Origin: Chromera velia
Taxonomy: Eukaryota > Sar > Chromeraceae
DNA: 12,540 bases
Assembly (NCBI GenBank): GCA_018398765.1
Contig: JAHBMJ010001526.1
Span: 16,773-29,312 of the forward strand
Reading direction: 5' to 3'
Below, in pieces: positions 1 to 8,064 of this stretch. The position numbers and the translations under genes are program-made. The notes beneath the pieces were generated by a model, which was given only the letters and a program-made list of their open reading frames with translations, was not told the origin of the DNA and searched no databases. Every line of letters starts with the position of its first letter. Within the stretch, counting starts at the first letter, position 1.

Positions 1-880
1 CCCACCCCAAGTTGTGTTCACAAGTGCGCAGAAGCTCAAAATTATTATGCTTCAGAAAATAGGAAAGGTGCCCGTTTACAATGGGGTCAATGGGTTCAAA
101 TGACCTGCGAAGGCGGCCAAGAAAAGACTCAAACTAAAAAAAGGAAGACATAGATTTGCTTAGAGATTTGCTAATCTAGTTGCTAATAAATCTAGTAATA
201 AATTATATAAATGAATGAATGAATGAATGACTATAGCCGTCGAAGCCTAGCTCCTGGTAGTCCATGTTCATGCAAGCCTTGTTCAACTATATAGAGTATC
301 TGTAAAACCTGGTTTAAAACCTAGTTGAAAATACTGCTTTCAGTTGTTAATGAGTTGAATTTACTTTGTTCCGAAAATTGTTTGCCATGTAGGTGGTTGG
401 CTTAGGACTCATCTTTCAGAGTCGGTATGAGCTGTAAGACAAATAATAAAAAAAAAAGATCAGAAGTTTTTTTTTTTATTTATGGAATGCAAGGCCTAGA
501 TCACTACTTAAATTACAGCATGTATCAGCTATTGCATGCAATTTAATTAGAATACGAGTAGAGGTCGACTAGATATAATTCTTGTTAAAACAGTTAACTT
601 GAGGTGTAATAAACTAGGTGATGAAATGCAAAATCGTTGTACTAGTATTATGATGTTTTTATCGAAATCTTTGATGTTTTCATGGATGTTGCGGATTGTT
701 TCTTTGTATTGCGTCTAGTAGAACCGAGAAAGAAGAATACATGACAAAGGTAGCTGTCAAAAGAGGAAAAGCCCGTAAAAAGAGCAGTCATGCTGGACCT
801 GCAGTGTTTGATTTGTCGTAGCCCAATGCGCAGCCACAATTGCATTTCCTTTGCCCAATTAGAGCACGATGGAAAGGCGC
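1..880. other. AT-rich stretch without a supportable gene
   Basis: No reading frame of believable composition and no clear splice pattern is visible here. It contains a short ATGA microsatellite at 211-230 and an A-tract/T-tract inverted repeat (445-457 against 468-480, 13 bp). Several short words, such as GTAGAGGT followed by ACTAGATA near 557-576, and the TAATAAA/CTAG-rich stretch near 165-205, resemble the AT-rich DNA around 8405-8510, so both may be remnants of one repeat family. That similarity is weak and judged by eye. Confidence 0.4.
445..480. repeat. A-tract/T-tract inverted repeat
   Basis: Thirteen bases at 445-457 (AATA followed by A-tract) are the exact reverse complement of 468-480, with a 10-base loop. 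It could extrude as a hairpin. It may simply be two opposed homopolymer tracts, for example old poly(A) tails. Confidence 0.5.
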
Positions 881-1013
881 GGTTCATTCAAAGAAGCCTG
901 TGTGTGTAGGACGAGCAGGCATTTCTGGAAGTGGTCTTTTCTTTGGGCAGTTTGCCTTGTTGAGTAGAGGAAGTTGGGCAGCTTGACTTGCGGAGCGGAA
1001 TAACAGAGTTAGG

Positions 1014-1035
1014 AAAGAACGCCACCGCGTTCTTT
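1014..1035. repeat. Perfect 9-bp hairpin with 4-nt loop
   Basis: AAAGAACGC at 1014-1022 and GCGTTCTTT at 1027-1035 are exact reverse complements around the loop CACC. There is no T-run or neighbouring gene to make it a terminator, and no known function is visible. Confidence 0.5.
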
Positions 1036-1185
1036 GCAAAGAAAAAAAAAGAATGGAGCACTTGTAGCAAGACGGCATGCTCTAGCACAAGGCTTCGATC
1101 AGTCGGTCAGTCTGTCGATAGATCAACCATCCATCAAGGTGACCGTCGATCGATCGGCTGCATCTGTCAGTGAAAGAGAGAGAGC

Positions 1186-1206
1186 GATTGATTGATTGAT
1201 TGATTG
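1186..1206. repeat. (GATT)n microsatellite
   Basis: About five copies of GATT in a row, in a region also rich in GATCGATC words. The same motif recurs at 8046-8064. Confidence 0.85.
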
Positions 1207-1343
1207 CAACTACGAGCATGCCCCAAGGAGAGGTGGCTATACTGATCGATCGACGGATGTGGGGGCGTACAGCCTTGCCTTGATTCATCCCCCGTGGATC
1301 CAAAATTCATTCGATCCTTCGGACGACGAAGGAATTAAGTGAA

Positions 1344-1395
1344 CGATCGACTCATGGCAGGCACGTGATCGATCGACTCATGGCAGGCACGTGAT
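1344..1395. repeat. 26-bp tandem duplication
   Basis: Two identical 26-base units lie head to tail (1344-1369 and 1370-1395). Each begins CGATCGACTCATGG and ends GGCACGTGAT, and they are followed by more GATC repeats. Exact identity suggests a recent duplication. Each unit contains the palindromes CGATCG and CACGTG (E-box-like), but no gene is seen nearby. Confidence 0.85.
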
Positions 1396-1694
1396 CGATC
1401 GATCGAGAGGGGTGGATGGCCCTCTCTCGCTCTCTCTCTGTGCGTGGCTGCATGGCTACATCCATCCATTCATCTGTCTGCATCAAGAAAGATGCGAAGA
1501 CAGGGATAGAAATCCTTTGTGCGGGGTCTACTGCGGACAGCAAAACCCCTGATTCTAAAAGAAAAAGGGTCAGTCAGACAGACAGACGGAGGATCGGTCG
1601 TGCGACCATGCTGACTTATCCGCCCCAATGGCTGCATCAAAAGAGAGAAAACCTAGAGAGAGAAAGTCAGTGCAGGAAATCCACTAGAAAAGAA

Positions 1695-1729
1695 GACAGA
1701 CAGACAGACAGACAGACACACAGACAGAC

Positions 1730-1764
<35 letters not shown>

Positions 1765-1766
1765 GC

Positions 1767-1798
<32 letters not shown>

Positions 1799-1807
1799 GG
1801 TAGACAG
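1695..1807. repeat. (GACA)n microsatellite
   Basis: About 110 bases of GACA repeats with a few interruptions (CACA, TAGA, GCGA). Long reading frames across it encode only Thr/Asp/Arg/Gln or Cys/Leu/Ser/Val runs and are repeat artefacts. Confidence 0.95.
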
Positions 1808-1917
1808 TAGTTGCATGGCTTCTTTTGAATCCATTCTGTCCTTCCTTCTTTTGAATCCATCCTGTCCTTTTGAATCCATCTTTTGAATCTTTCGTCATTC
1901 CTTTTTTGTTTTTGAAT

Positions 1918-2014
1918 TCTTTCTTCCTTCCTTCCTTCCTTCCTCCCTTCCTTCCTTCCTCCCTTCCTTCCTCCCTTCCTTCCTTCCTTTCTTTCTTTTC
2001 TTCTTTTTTTTTTT
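1918..2014. repeat. (TTCC)n / polypyrimidine tract
   Basis: About 95 bases of almost pure pyrimidine on the plus strand, TTCC with TCCC variants, running into a T-tract. A mirror-like homopurine/homopyrimidine tract of this sort can form triplex DNA. The open frames across it (Lys/Arg/Glu/Gly on the minus strand) are low complexity and not genes. Confidence 0.95.
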
Positions 2015-2368
2015 GCCTTCCCTTCCGTCTATTTGAATTCGCAAATCGTCTGACCATGCAGCAGAATATTGAGAAATAAGAACGCCTTGGGCGAACCTGA
2101 TCACGGGAGATGATCAACTGGGGCGACTAAGTAGGGATGGACGGTTCAGCTTTACTGCAGCCCCGCCCCCCCCACCACAAAAGCGAGGAAGCAGACCTTT
2201 TGTTCGATCGACTGACAAAACAAGAGGCCTCATTCACTCACGCATGCAGCAAAGAACATCCAATAGAACCAAGTAACTAACCAAGAAAGCAAGCAACCAA
2301 AAGATCCAGTCATCGAGTGAGCGAACGAGGCTTGCTTGCTGAATAGTCGAATAGTCGAGCTTGCTTAC

Positions 2369-2400
2369 CTGAGACAAGTCCACAAGGCCTGACTGTCCAC
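2369..2400 (-). other. Isolated exon-like segment with a strong splice donor
   Basis: On the minus strand a consensus-quality donor (CTCAG before GTAAGC) ends a 32-base segment whose other end follows an AAACGCAG acceptor. It lies 470 bases past the stop codon of the CCCH gene. It could be a 3' UTR exon, an exon of another minus-strand transcript, or chance. Confidence 0.2.
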
Positions 2401-2556
2401 CTGCGTTTTAGTGTTGACTGGTTGCATCCCCCTACTTTCATTCAATCTCTTGAAGCAGGCAGCCCGTCCAGAAAAAGAAAAAGAACGCCGTCTGACATGG
2501 GGGAAAGGCGATAAGACGACCACCTGTCTTGGATGAATGGCGACGGTCAGTGCGTA

Positions 2557-2583
2557 AATGAATGAATGAACGAATGAATGAAA
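2557..2583. repeat. (ATGA)n microsatellite
   Basis: Six to seven imperfect copies of the ATGA/GAAT tetramer with one C substitution. No other content is visible. Confidence 0.8.
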
Positions 2584-2636
2584 TAGAGTGCAATAGGTCC
2601 TTTTCTCAAGGAGTGAGGGGATGGAGAAGAAAGGCA

Positions 2637-2658
2637 TGTCTGTCTGTCTGTCTGTCTG
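2637..2658. repeat. (TGTC)n microsatellite
   Basis: Five and a half perfect TGTC units. This is the opposite-strand phase of the GACA motif that recurs in this window. Confidence 0.85.
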
Positions 2659-2868
2659 GTTGTGCACCCTCTCTTCCAGCTCTTCCCCCCCCTCCTTCCC
2701 TCTTCCCCTACATGCACACGCGTTTTCAGTCGCCTGACCGCATGATTGGAGAGGGACTGACTGACTGAGTGAGTGGGTGGTTCGATGAGCATGAAATAAG
2801 TACTAGGTAAGCATTAATTCGTCCTTGGATCTCTCATGCACCCATCCCACCTCACTGCATGCACCCTT

Positions 2869-3477
2869 TCAATACGGAGGGGGTTCCTCGGCCTCCCCAT
2901 TGACCCCCCCTGCCCCCTTCCCGTTCCCCCCTCGGGTCTCTTCGTATGCAGGGGGAGCCTCATCCATCGGGCCCCCTCCTTCGGCTCCTCGAGCTGCCCT
3001 CCTCCTCGCCCATTCAAAAGAAGAAGCGGTCCTGGCATTGAACTCTTCCCCCCATGGTCTCTTCTCAGAACCCCTCGGAGGCACAAACTCATCCTCAGCA
3101 GCAGATCCATAGCATCCAAACCCCCTGCCCCCATATCGCCCCCCCCTCTCATGATCAGGGGGATACCCTCCTCCTCCTCCTCCTCTTCTCGTGAAGTCCC
3201 CCTCCGGCCTCTCCCCCCCCCTTCCCGAAGAAGAAAATAATTGATCATAATGACCGGCAAACGGAGGGAGGCAATTGACACCACTCTGTCTGTCCATCCA
3301 GGCACCCCGTCGGGGACTCCAACCTTCTTCTCTGTCTCTGTCTCCCCCCCAACAGTCGAACTCCTGAGGGAACATCGAATGACGGTTCCCCTCCCGCCCT
3401 CCGTCTCTGTCCCTGCCGTCCACTCGGTCCCGCCCTCGGCGTCCACAGAGGTCGGGGTGATCTTCTAGTTGGCCATA
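2869..3477 (-). CDS. CCCH gene, terminal exon (Gly/Arg-rich tail, two PPxY motifs)
   Basis: This 609-base exon follows the acceptor GAGTGCAG and starts in phase 0, matching the previous exon. It encodes 202 residues and TGA at 2869-2871. The first part is Arg/Asp/Gly-rich (repeated GRD/RDR), the middle has an RGG-like stretch with Tyr (GGRYGGRGFGCYG), and the end is acidic with APPAYEE and EEPPPY. Other frames across it are open too because the DNA is G-rich. I chose this one for splice phase and varied composition. A short intron around 3241-3300 cannot be excluded. Confidence 0.6.
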   Translation of the reverse strand, partial: YGQLEDHPDLCGRRGRDRVDGRDRDGGREGNRHSMFPQEFDCWGGDRDREEGWSPRRGAWMDRQSGVNCLPPFAGHYDQLFSSSGRGGERPEGDFTRRGGGGGGYPPDHERGGRYGGRGFGCYGSAAEDEFVPPRGSEKRPWGEEFNARTASSFEWARRRAARGAEGGGPMDEAPPAYEETRGGNGKGAGGVNGEAEEPPPY

Positions 3478-3598
3478 CTGCACTCACTCATCGATCGCAT
3501 CATAGAGGGAGCGAGTGAATATTTAAAGAAGAGGGATACAAAAAAAGTACAGATGGACAGCATGCCGAGTCCTTCCTCCGTCTCTCCTCGTCCCTATC

Positions 3599-3651
<53 letters not shown>

Positions 3652-6303
3652 GTGTGTGTGTGTGTGTGTGGTTGTCTGTCTTTCGTGAACCCACCCGACG
3701 TCACACACCNCCCCCCGCCGCAACACACACACACGCGCGCGCGCGCACACACACTCACTGTCATTTCACAATTACAGAGCTTTTACATGCTTGTACATAG
3801 AGAGACTTCCACTCACCCTTCTGGACCATTGCTCCGTTGGATAGCTCGGATAGTGCTCAGGCCCTCCCCGAGGCTCCCTATCCAGCGCAGAGCCTCTGTA
3901 CATTCTCCCCTGTGGAGTCCCCATGCCGATTCCCATCCCCCTTCTGTCCACCTCATACCGATCCTTCGAGGAGACGGTGGACTCGGCCTTGGGAAGCGCC
4001 GCCCCTCTCCCCCCCCCTCCCCCCCTCTCTCGCCCTCCGCCCGCCCCCCCTTTTTCAGAGAAGGCTCCCCACTGGCAGGGTCCTCGGGCCGGAGGGGGTG
4101 CTCTGTTGTCGTACCAGCCGTCTCCTGGACACACGCCCACAACAAGGCAAAACGCACATAGGTAGACAGGTGAGCACACAATCACAGGCATGCAGTCACG
4201 TTCTCACACGATGAATCCAGCTTGTACAGACTCAGACTCAGACTCTGGTTCCAACGAGAGTCCCTACTGCCTGCCTGCCTGTCTGTCTGACTGCCTGTCT
4301 GGCTGACTGCCTGCCTGCCTGCCTGCCTGTCTGTCTGTCTAGCGAAGACCCCGTCCGGCCTTGATGTCGATTGACAGATTGATCACTTCAATCAGGAAGG
4401 CAAAAGGAATGAAGAAAGCATGTAGAGCAAAAGCAAACGAAAACGACTGCCCACCCACCTCGACAGCCCATTCCTCGAGTCTGCACGTTCCGACGGAAGT
4501 TCTCCGAAAACGCCTCTGGAGGTGGAGGTAGAGACCGCCCTGCTGTGTCGGCTCCAGGACCTCCGCCTACCCTGCCCCTCTCTTTTGTCGGGCCGGCTGC
4601 GAGTTGACGGGCAGAGTTCAGCTCTTCGAACGAGTGGGCGTATGTGCAGTCGTTTCCACGGGAGCACGCAAAACCCTGCAAACAAGCAAGCACGCGCATA
4701 CCGTGACCGAAGAAAAGCGCACTCAGTAAATCAGAAATGAGGACTTCCAGCACGTGAAACTTTTTTGGGGGTATCACTTGGACAGCAGCGAATGAATTTA
4801 AAAGCAAGGGACTCGGAGAAGAGTTGAGAGGGGTCGGAGTCACGAATGAACGGATTACCCCTGCCCCCCACAAAGTCAGCTCGATCGCGGAGGAAGAAAG
4901 CACCCCGATATGTTTTTGCACTCTTCTTGGCTGCTCGACTTCGGAAAAGACCGGAAGGCAGGGAGGGACGCAGGGAGCGAGGGCGGGGGGATCTTTTCTT
5001 CTTCCTGCAGGTTCTTTAAGACGGCCTCATACATCGATCGTGGTGTTTCTTCAAGTTGGCAGCATGCTTTTCCTTTGCACTGTATCCATTCCATACAGCT
5101 CTCTCTACATACTTAGTCCCGACTCTTTGATCATGTTTTTTTTTCAGCTCTCATCAAGTCAACAGGACAAATTTCACTCCCGGATCAGAACCCCCTTCCC
5201 TTCTCTTCCCTCGTCTCCACGACAAGCGGCTCGAAAGAAAAGGAAAGGAATAAACGAATGAGGCTGCACAAATGCCCCCCACCCCCGTCTAAGGGAGCCT
5301 ACTGACTTTGATGACGGAGTAACACAGGGAGGTCCTTTCCAGGGCCGGACGTCGTCTGCATTTATTTTCATACATAAAATAAATGCGTGTTTCTGGAAGG
5401 TCCTATATGTATGAAAATAAATGTAGGGAGGTTCTTTCCAGGGCCGGACGTCGTCTGCAGTCAGAACACGAAGACAGACACAAAGGGACTGAGAGATGAG
5501 AGAAGGGAGAGAGATAAGAGAAAACTACGACAGGGCTGAGTCGATTGTGGGTGCTCAAAGAGAAGAAAAAAGATAGAAAAGAGCCATTCAAAAGGCAAGC
5601 TGTGTTCAAAAAAGAGACCTCCCTCTGCGGAATGAATCCTTTCTGGATCTTTCTCTCTCTTTTCGTCAGAGCGTGTACTTGCGCTGCATCGGTCGCGAAG
5701 GAATGGCCAGAGGGTTTTTGCACAGAACAAGACAAGGCAAGGCAAAAAGTGAGTGAGCGCACTTACTGGACAATTAACGGAATCATTTTGTACACAAGAA
5801 CCGAAATAGAACAAGCAAGGAGTGAGGGCGGAGCACATCCATCCCATCCCAGGACCGAAGGAATGAAGGAACGAATTGACCCACCCACCTAAGGTCGTCC
5901 ACTCCGTGAGCAAAGCGACAAGCCTCGTTGGGACCTGCATAGACGCAAGGAAGCAAGAAGAGAGGCAAGAGAATTAAGGCATGGGGACTAGATTATACTA
6001 GACTGATGTTCGAGTGTTCATTGGCGAATTAGAGAGGCAAAACCCAGAAACGAACAGCTGGCGGTCGAAAGGAAAAAGAGGACGAAAGGAAGCACGTGCA
6101 TGCAGCAGCAGCAGCAGCAGCAGAAGAAGAAGAAGAAGAAGAAAAAAAAGAAGAAAAAGAAGAAGAAGAAGAAGAAGAAAAAGAAGAAGAAGAAGAAGAA
6201 GAAGAAGAAGAAGAAAAAGAAGAAGAAGAAGAAGAAGAAGAAGAACACGACAAATCCCTTTCTGACTGCACAAGGAAGGATTTCTCAGCGTACATGCATA
6301 CAT
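2869..6303 (-). CDS. Tandem CCCH zinc-finger protein with PPxY tail (six-exon model)
   Basis: Probable RNA-binding regulator; tandem CCCH proteins bind AU- or U-rich mRNA and control decay or translation. My model joins 6303-6249, 5934-5889, 5355-5307, 4675-4459, 4124-3817 and 3477-2869. All junctions are in phase, giving 427 codons and TGA. Finger 1 is KGICRPNEACRFAH (C18-X5-C24-X3-H28; the first Cys is C4 or C12, depending on the true 5' end). Finger 2 is C45-X8-C54-X5-C60-X3-H64 (GFACSRGNDCTYAH). They are 16 residues apart, with the leader VDDLR before and ERTSLC into finger 2, as in alveolate CCCH proteins. Residues from about 70 on are disordered, Gly/Arg/Pro-rich, with RGG-like repeats. 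PPAY (400-403) and a terminal PPPY (424-427) are potential WW-domain ligands. The fingers and 3' exons are firm; the start is uncertain. Confidence 0.65.
3596..3681. repeat. Compound TCTG/TC/TG microsatellite in intron
   Basis: A run of TGTC, then about 18 TC dinucleotides, then about 10 TG dinucleotides. It lies inside the last intron (3478-3816) of the CCCH gene. Confidence 0.9.
3710..3710. other. Undetermined base (N)
   Basis: A single N sits in a C-run between the TG tract (to about 3671) and the CA/CG tract (from 3723). It marks a spot where sequencing or assembly was unsure, so the repeat lengths around it may be wrong. Confidence 0.99.
3723..3754. repeat. Alternating CA/CG tract
   Basis: About 32 bases of strictly alternating purine-pyrimidine (CA, then about six CG, then CA). 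It is a good Z-DNA former and complementary to the TG tract 50 bases before it, so the two could pair as a long hairpin. It is intronic in the CCCH gene model. Confidence 0.85.
3817..4124 (-). CDS. CCCH gene, exon 5
   Basis: This 308-base exon lies between the acceptor GTGTGTCCAG and the consensus donor GTGAGT. It enters with two bases completing a Gly codon started in the previous exon and leaves in phase 0. It encodes about 103 residues of low-complexity linker: a GRERGGGGGRG cluster, then a Ser/Asp/Arg segment, then a Tyr/Pro segment (EHYPSYPTEQW). No folded domain is recognisable. Confidence 0.65.
4267..4340. repeat. CTGC/CTGT microsatellite in intron
   Basis: About 18 CTGC or CTGT units with a few CTGA/CTGG variants. 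It lies within the 334-base intron 4125-4458 of the CCCH gene. Confidence 0.9.
4459..4675 (-). CDS. CCCH gene, exon 4 (core of finger 2)
   Basis: This 217-base exon follows a pyrimidine-rich acceptor (GCTTGTTTGCAG) and ends at a GAG/GTGGGTGGG donor, the same 9-base donor used by exon 2. It encodes GFACSRGNDCTYAHSFEEL, supplying Cys2, Cys3 and His of finger 2. A Gly/Pro-rich segment with PPPPEAFSENFRR follows. It starts in phase 0 and ends with one base of a Gly codon. Confidence 0.8.
5307..5355 (-). CDS. CCCH gene, exon 3 (linker and first Cys of finger 2)
   Basis: A 49-base exon between an ATGCAG acceptor and a GTCAGT donor. It completes an Arg codon and reads RRPALERTSLCYSVIK, ending exactly at phase 0. 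Joined to exon 4 it gives a C-X8-C-X5-C-X3-H finger, and joined to exon 2 a 16-residue inter-finger linker with Leu, Thr and Leu-Cys where the family has them. That double fit is the main evidence, since the exon is too short to stand out alone. Confidence 0.7.
5326..5459. repeat. Duplicated exon start and splice site flanking an inverted repeat
   Basis: The 35 bases at 5326-5360 recur at 5425-5459 with one mismatch. The repeated piece holds the first 30 bases of exon 3 and its CAG acceptor. Between the copies, 5359-5376 and 5406-5423 are perfect 18-base reverse complements (CATTTATTTTCATACATA), and the first arm also starts an inner 10-bp palindrome. On the minus-strand transcript the 3' arm of the stem abuts the CAG of the true acceptor. 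Confidence 0.85.
5889..5934 (-). CDS. CCCH gene, exon 2 (core of finger 1)
   Basis: This 46-base exon lies between acceptor GCGTCTATGCAG and donor AG/GTGGGTGGG. It encodes PNEACRFAHGVDDL with split codons at both ends (an Arg codon on each side). It supplies Cys3 and His of finger 1 plus the start of the linker. Confidence 0.75.
6102..6245. repeat. CAG then GAA trinucleotide repeat
   Basis: Seven CAG units (6102-6123) run into about 40 GAA/AAG units with interruptions. All frames are open across it (poly-Glu, poly-Lys, poly-Arg, poly-Ser, poly-Phe), so open length means nothing here. In the CCCH model it sits inside the first intron, where it reads as a long TTC pyrimidine tract just upstream of the exon 2 acceptor. 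Confidence 0.95.
6249..6303 (-). CDS. CCCH gene, first recognisable exon (start uncertain)
   Basis: The 3' part encodes CSQKGIC plus one base, and joined to exon 2 gives KGICRPNEACRFAH, a good CCCH finger. An in-frame ATG at 6303 with A at -3 would give a 55-base coding exon and a finger with C4-X13-C18 (or C12-X5-C18). Alternatively the CTTCCTTGTGCAG just before 6265 is an acceptor, making this a 17-base microexon (6265-6249). Then the first Cys comes from an exon upstream; a candidate at 6874-6946 with donor GTATGT ends in the right phase and would give C-X9-C. The donor GTGTTC is weak. Confidence 0.45.
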
Positions 6304-6920
6304 GTTGTGCTGTGCACTGTGCAGACAATCACCCGACTCAAATGAAAGGTCAGTCCCTCAAATTATGAAAAGGTGACAAAAAGGAGAGATGAGAATTTCC
6401 TTCGAAAAGAAGCCGAACTGCTGACATGCAAGCATAATGAAAGACAGGCACGGAGATGCACAGTCGGTCAAAATAGACCAGCACACACGAAGGTTGGCAG
6501 CCAGGCTGCGTCGATCATCTGCCAAACAAACAAGCACTCCCCTCCCCTTCCCCTTCCAATCACTGACAGAATCCACTCGAAAATTGCTTGCATCTGCAGA
6601 CAGACAAACAGGAGCAAAGGAGAGCAGAGCAGAGGGAAGAGGGAACAGGTGAAGCGGAGCTGTCAATCGAATCCAGTCCAATGAATGATTCGATCTATTC
6701 ACTTGAGGACGACAACGTGTGTGTTTCATGCACTTCTATTGTGATTCAGAGACAGATCAAAGCACTGCGATCAGAATGAGAGCAACCAACACGCCTGTTT
6801 ACTTCCTCGCTTTCTTTCTACGTACACGCGCATTGTTGGTTTGGCAACGGAATTTCCTTGTCTCCACACATACTTGTATCCAGCCATGCAAGCGTGCAGG
6901 ACGCCGGCAGCCATCCAGCC

Positions 6921-7077
6921 ATGAAGTGAGTGTCGAGAACGTCGCCCTGTCAAACCACACCCTAGGGACTTTTTTTTCGTGCTCATCAGGATCTTTTCCT
7001 TACTTAAAGAGGACAGGGAGGAGATGGGTTGGAGTCGACGGCTTGGCATTATTCAGAAAAGAAGGAAGAAGAGATAG
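6921..7077 (+). other. Possible small spliced ORF (speculative)
   Basis: An ATG at 6921 is followed after five bases by GTGAGT (6926-6931). A pyrimidine-rich stretch ends in CATCAG at 6984-6989, and the next segment continues in phase to TAG at 7075-7077. The spliced product would be 30 residues, charged, ending KRRKKR. The intron would be 64 bases. It overlaps the alternative minus-strand first exon of the CCCH gene (6874-6946), so at most one is likely real. Confidence 0.18.
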
Positions 7078-7106
7078 AAGGTTTCATCGGTGGTGTTGCG
7101 AAACAC

Positions 7107-7134
7107 GTATATATGTATGTATATATATATGTAT
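7107..7134. repeat. TA/GTAT microsatellite
   Basis: TATA, GTAT and TATATATATA units over about 28 bases. The sequence is too repetitive to be read as a promoter element. Confidence 0.85.
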
Positions 7135-7267
7135 GGAGTTTCTTTCATGTTCATAGAAAGAGAATGAAGACGTACAGTTGGGTCTTGTAAAGTGCCTCCC
7201 GCCTGCAATTCACACAAACACAAACACCAAGATGGACCCAGTGCAGGAGGGAGAGGGAAGCAGAGAT

Positions 7268-7293
7268 GATATATATATATATATATATATATG
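7268..7293. repeat. (AT)n microsatellite
   Basis: About twelve perfect AT dinucleotides. Able to melt or form a cruciform; it lies about 1 kb upstream of the CCCH gene model. Confidence 0.9.
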
Positions 7294-7562
7294 GCAGAAA
7301 ACAGTACTTAATGACAACAGAGGTTCTCAGGGGTCCGTTGTCGACGTGAGATTGTTACACAAACAAAAGAAAGCCTAAGCAGAGAACGGTTGTTACAAAG
7401 AAAAAGGCCACTGCATGTATTCACACAAATACCGAGCTCTGCATAAACTCACAGCGGAGAAATAAACGAAATACAGAATCGAGCAAACGCACCATTGAAA
7501 GTTCAACTGATCTGTCGGTCGATCGTTGTCCCCTCCTGGCATTCTCTTCTTGTCTCTTTCAG

Positions 7563-7613
7563 GGCGTTGAGTTTGATGACAGGATTATCGTAGCTCGCGA
7601 TACGATTTGTTAG
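7563..7613 (+). other. Isolated plus-strand acceptor with a short terminal-exon-like frame
   Basis: A very good 3' splice site (CTTCTTGTCTCTTTCAG, 7546-7562) is followed by a frame starting GVEFDDRIIVARD that reaches TAG at 7611-7613 after 16 codons. It might be the last exon of a plus-strand gene, but I cannot find a phased upstream exon. Confidence 0.2.
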
Positions 7614-8045
7614 CAGAAAAGCGCAGCTTTGGTCTTCCAAAATTCACCTTCTGTCGCTTTCCCCCAGCTATACGTCGGAAGAAACAACTGTTGCACAAAG
7701 CTGGTAGCCCCCCCAAAAAGACGTGCTGAAAAAAGGGAATGAAACCACGAAGGCTGTGTGGGTAAGCTGGTCATGCATTGGATTCCTCTGCAGTGTACGT
7801 GCGTCAGTTCTCTTGTGGTGCTCTTTGGGTTATATTCCGAATAGATTCAGGCCGGTAGAATCTTCAACCATACAGCGGCCATTCACCCATGCAACAATTA
7901 ACACGTACAAAAGACTCGATCGTGTGTTTTCATGCATGCATGAGAAAAAATGTTTATTTTTTGCGCGCATATACACACGAGAGTGGGCGCGCATTGCTCG
8001 CCGAGGTATTTCGAATTCGTTACTCCGTGCGCATCCTACTATTAA

Positions 8046-8064
8046 TTGATTGATTGATTGATTG
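8046..8064. repeat. (GATT)n microsatellite
   Basis: Four to five GATT units directly before the left end of the foldback element. The same motif is at 1186-1206. Confidence 0.85.

Larger units (their letters stand above)
2015..2868. other. Non-coding stretch downstream of the CCCH gene
   Basis: This is the 3' flank of the minus-strand CCCH gene. It holds a C-tract (about 2161-2172), a GAAT/ATGA repeat (2557-2583), a TGTC repeat (2637-2658) and CTTGCTT words near 2333-2366. I see no AATAAA-type polyadenylation signal just past the stop codon and no convincing open frame. Confidence 0.4.

Noticed and set aside
1695-1807. Regularly spaced repeats resembling a CRISPR array
   Set aside because: The repeat is a 4-base microsatellite without unique spacers, in eukaryotic DNA.
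1416-2117. Open frames of about 155 codons across the GACA and TTCC repeats
   Set aside because: Composition follows the repeat unit only (TDRQ, CLSV, EGRK); these are simple-sequence artefacts.
2814-3468. Several overlapping 75-210 codon frames on both strands opposite the terminal CCCH exon
   Set aside because: Shadows of G-rich coding DNA. Only the 2869-3477 minus frame fits the upstream exon phase and gives a varied, RGG-like protein ending.
4676-5100. Minus-strand frame running directly upstream of GFACSRG, and a frame at 4876-5094 with YEAVLKNLQEEEK, as coding sequence before finger 2
   Set aside because: The stretch before GFACSRG is a clear polypyrimidine-CAG acceptor. Exon 5307-5355 gives the canonical C-X8-C spacing and the correct linker, which these frames do not.
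6096-6368. Long frames on both strands encoding poly-Glu, poly-Lys, poly-Arg, poly-Ser or poly-Phe
   Set aside because: They come from the GAA/CAG trinucleotide repeat, which is open in every frame; there is no conserved flanking domain.
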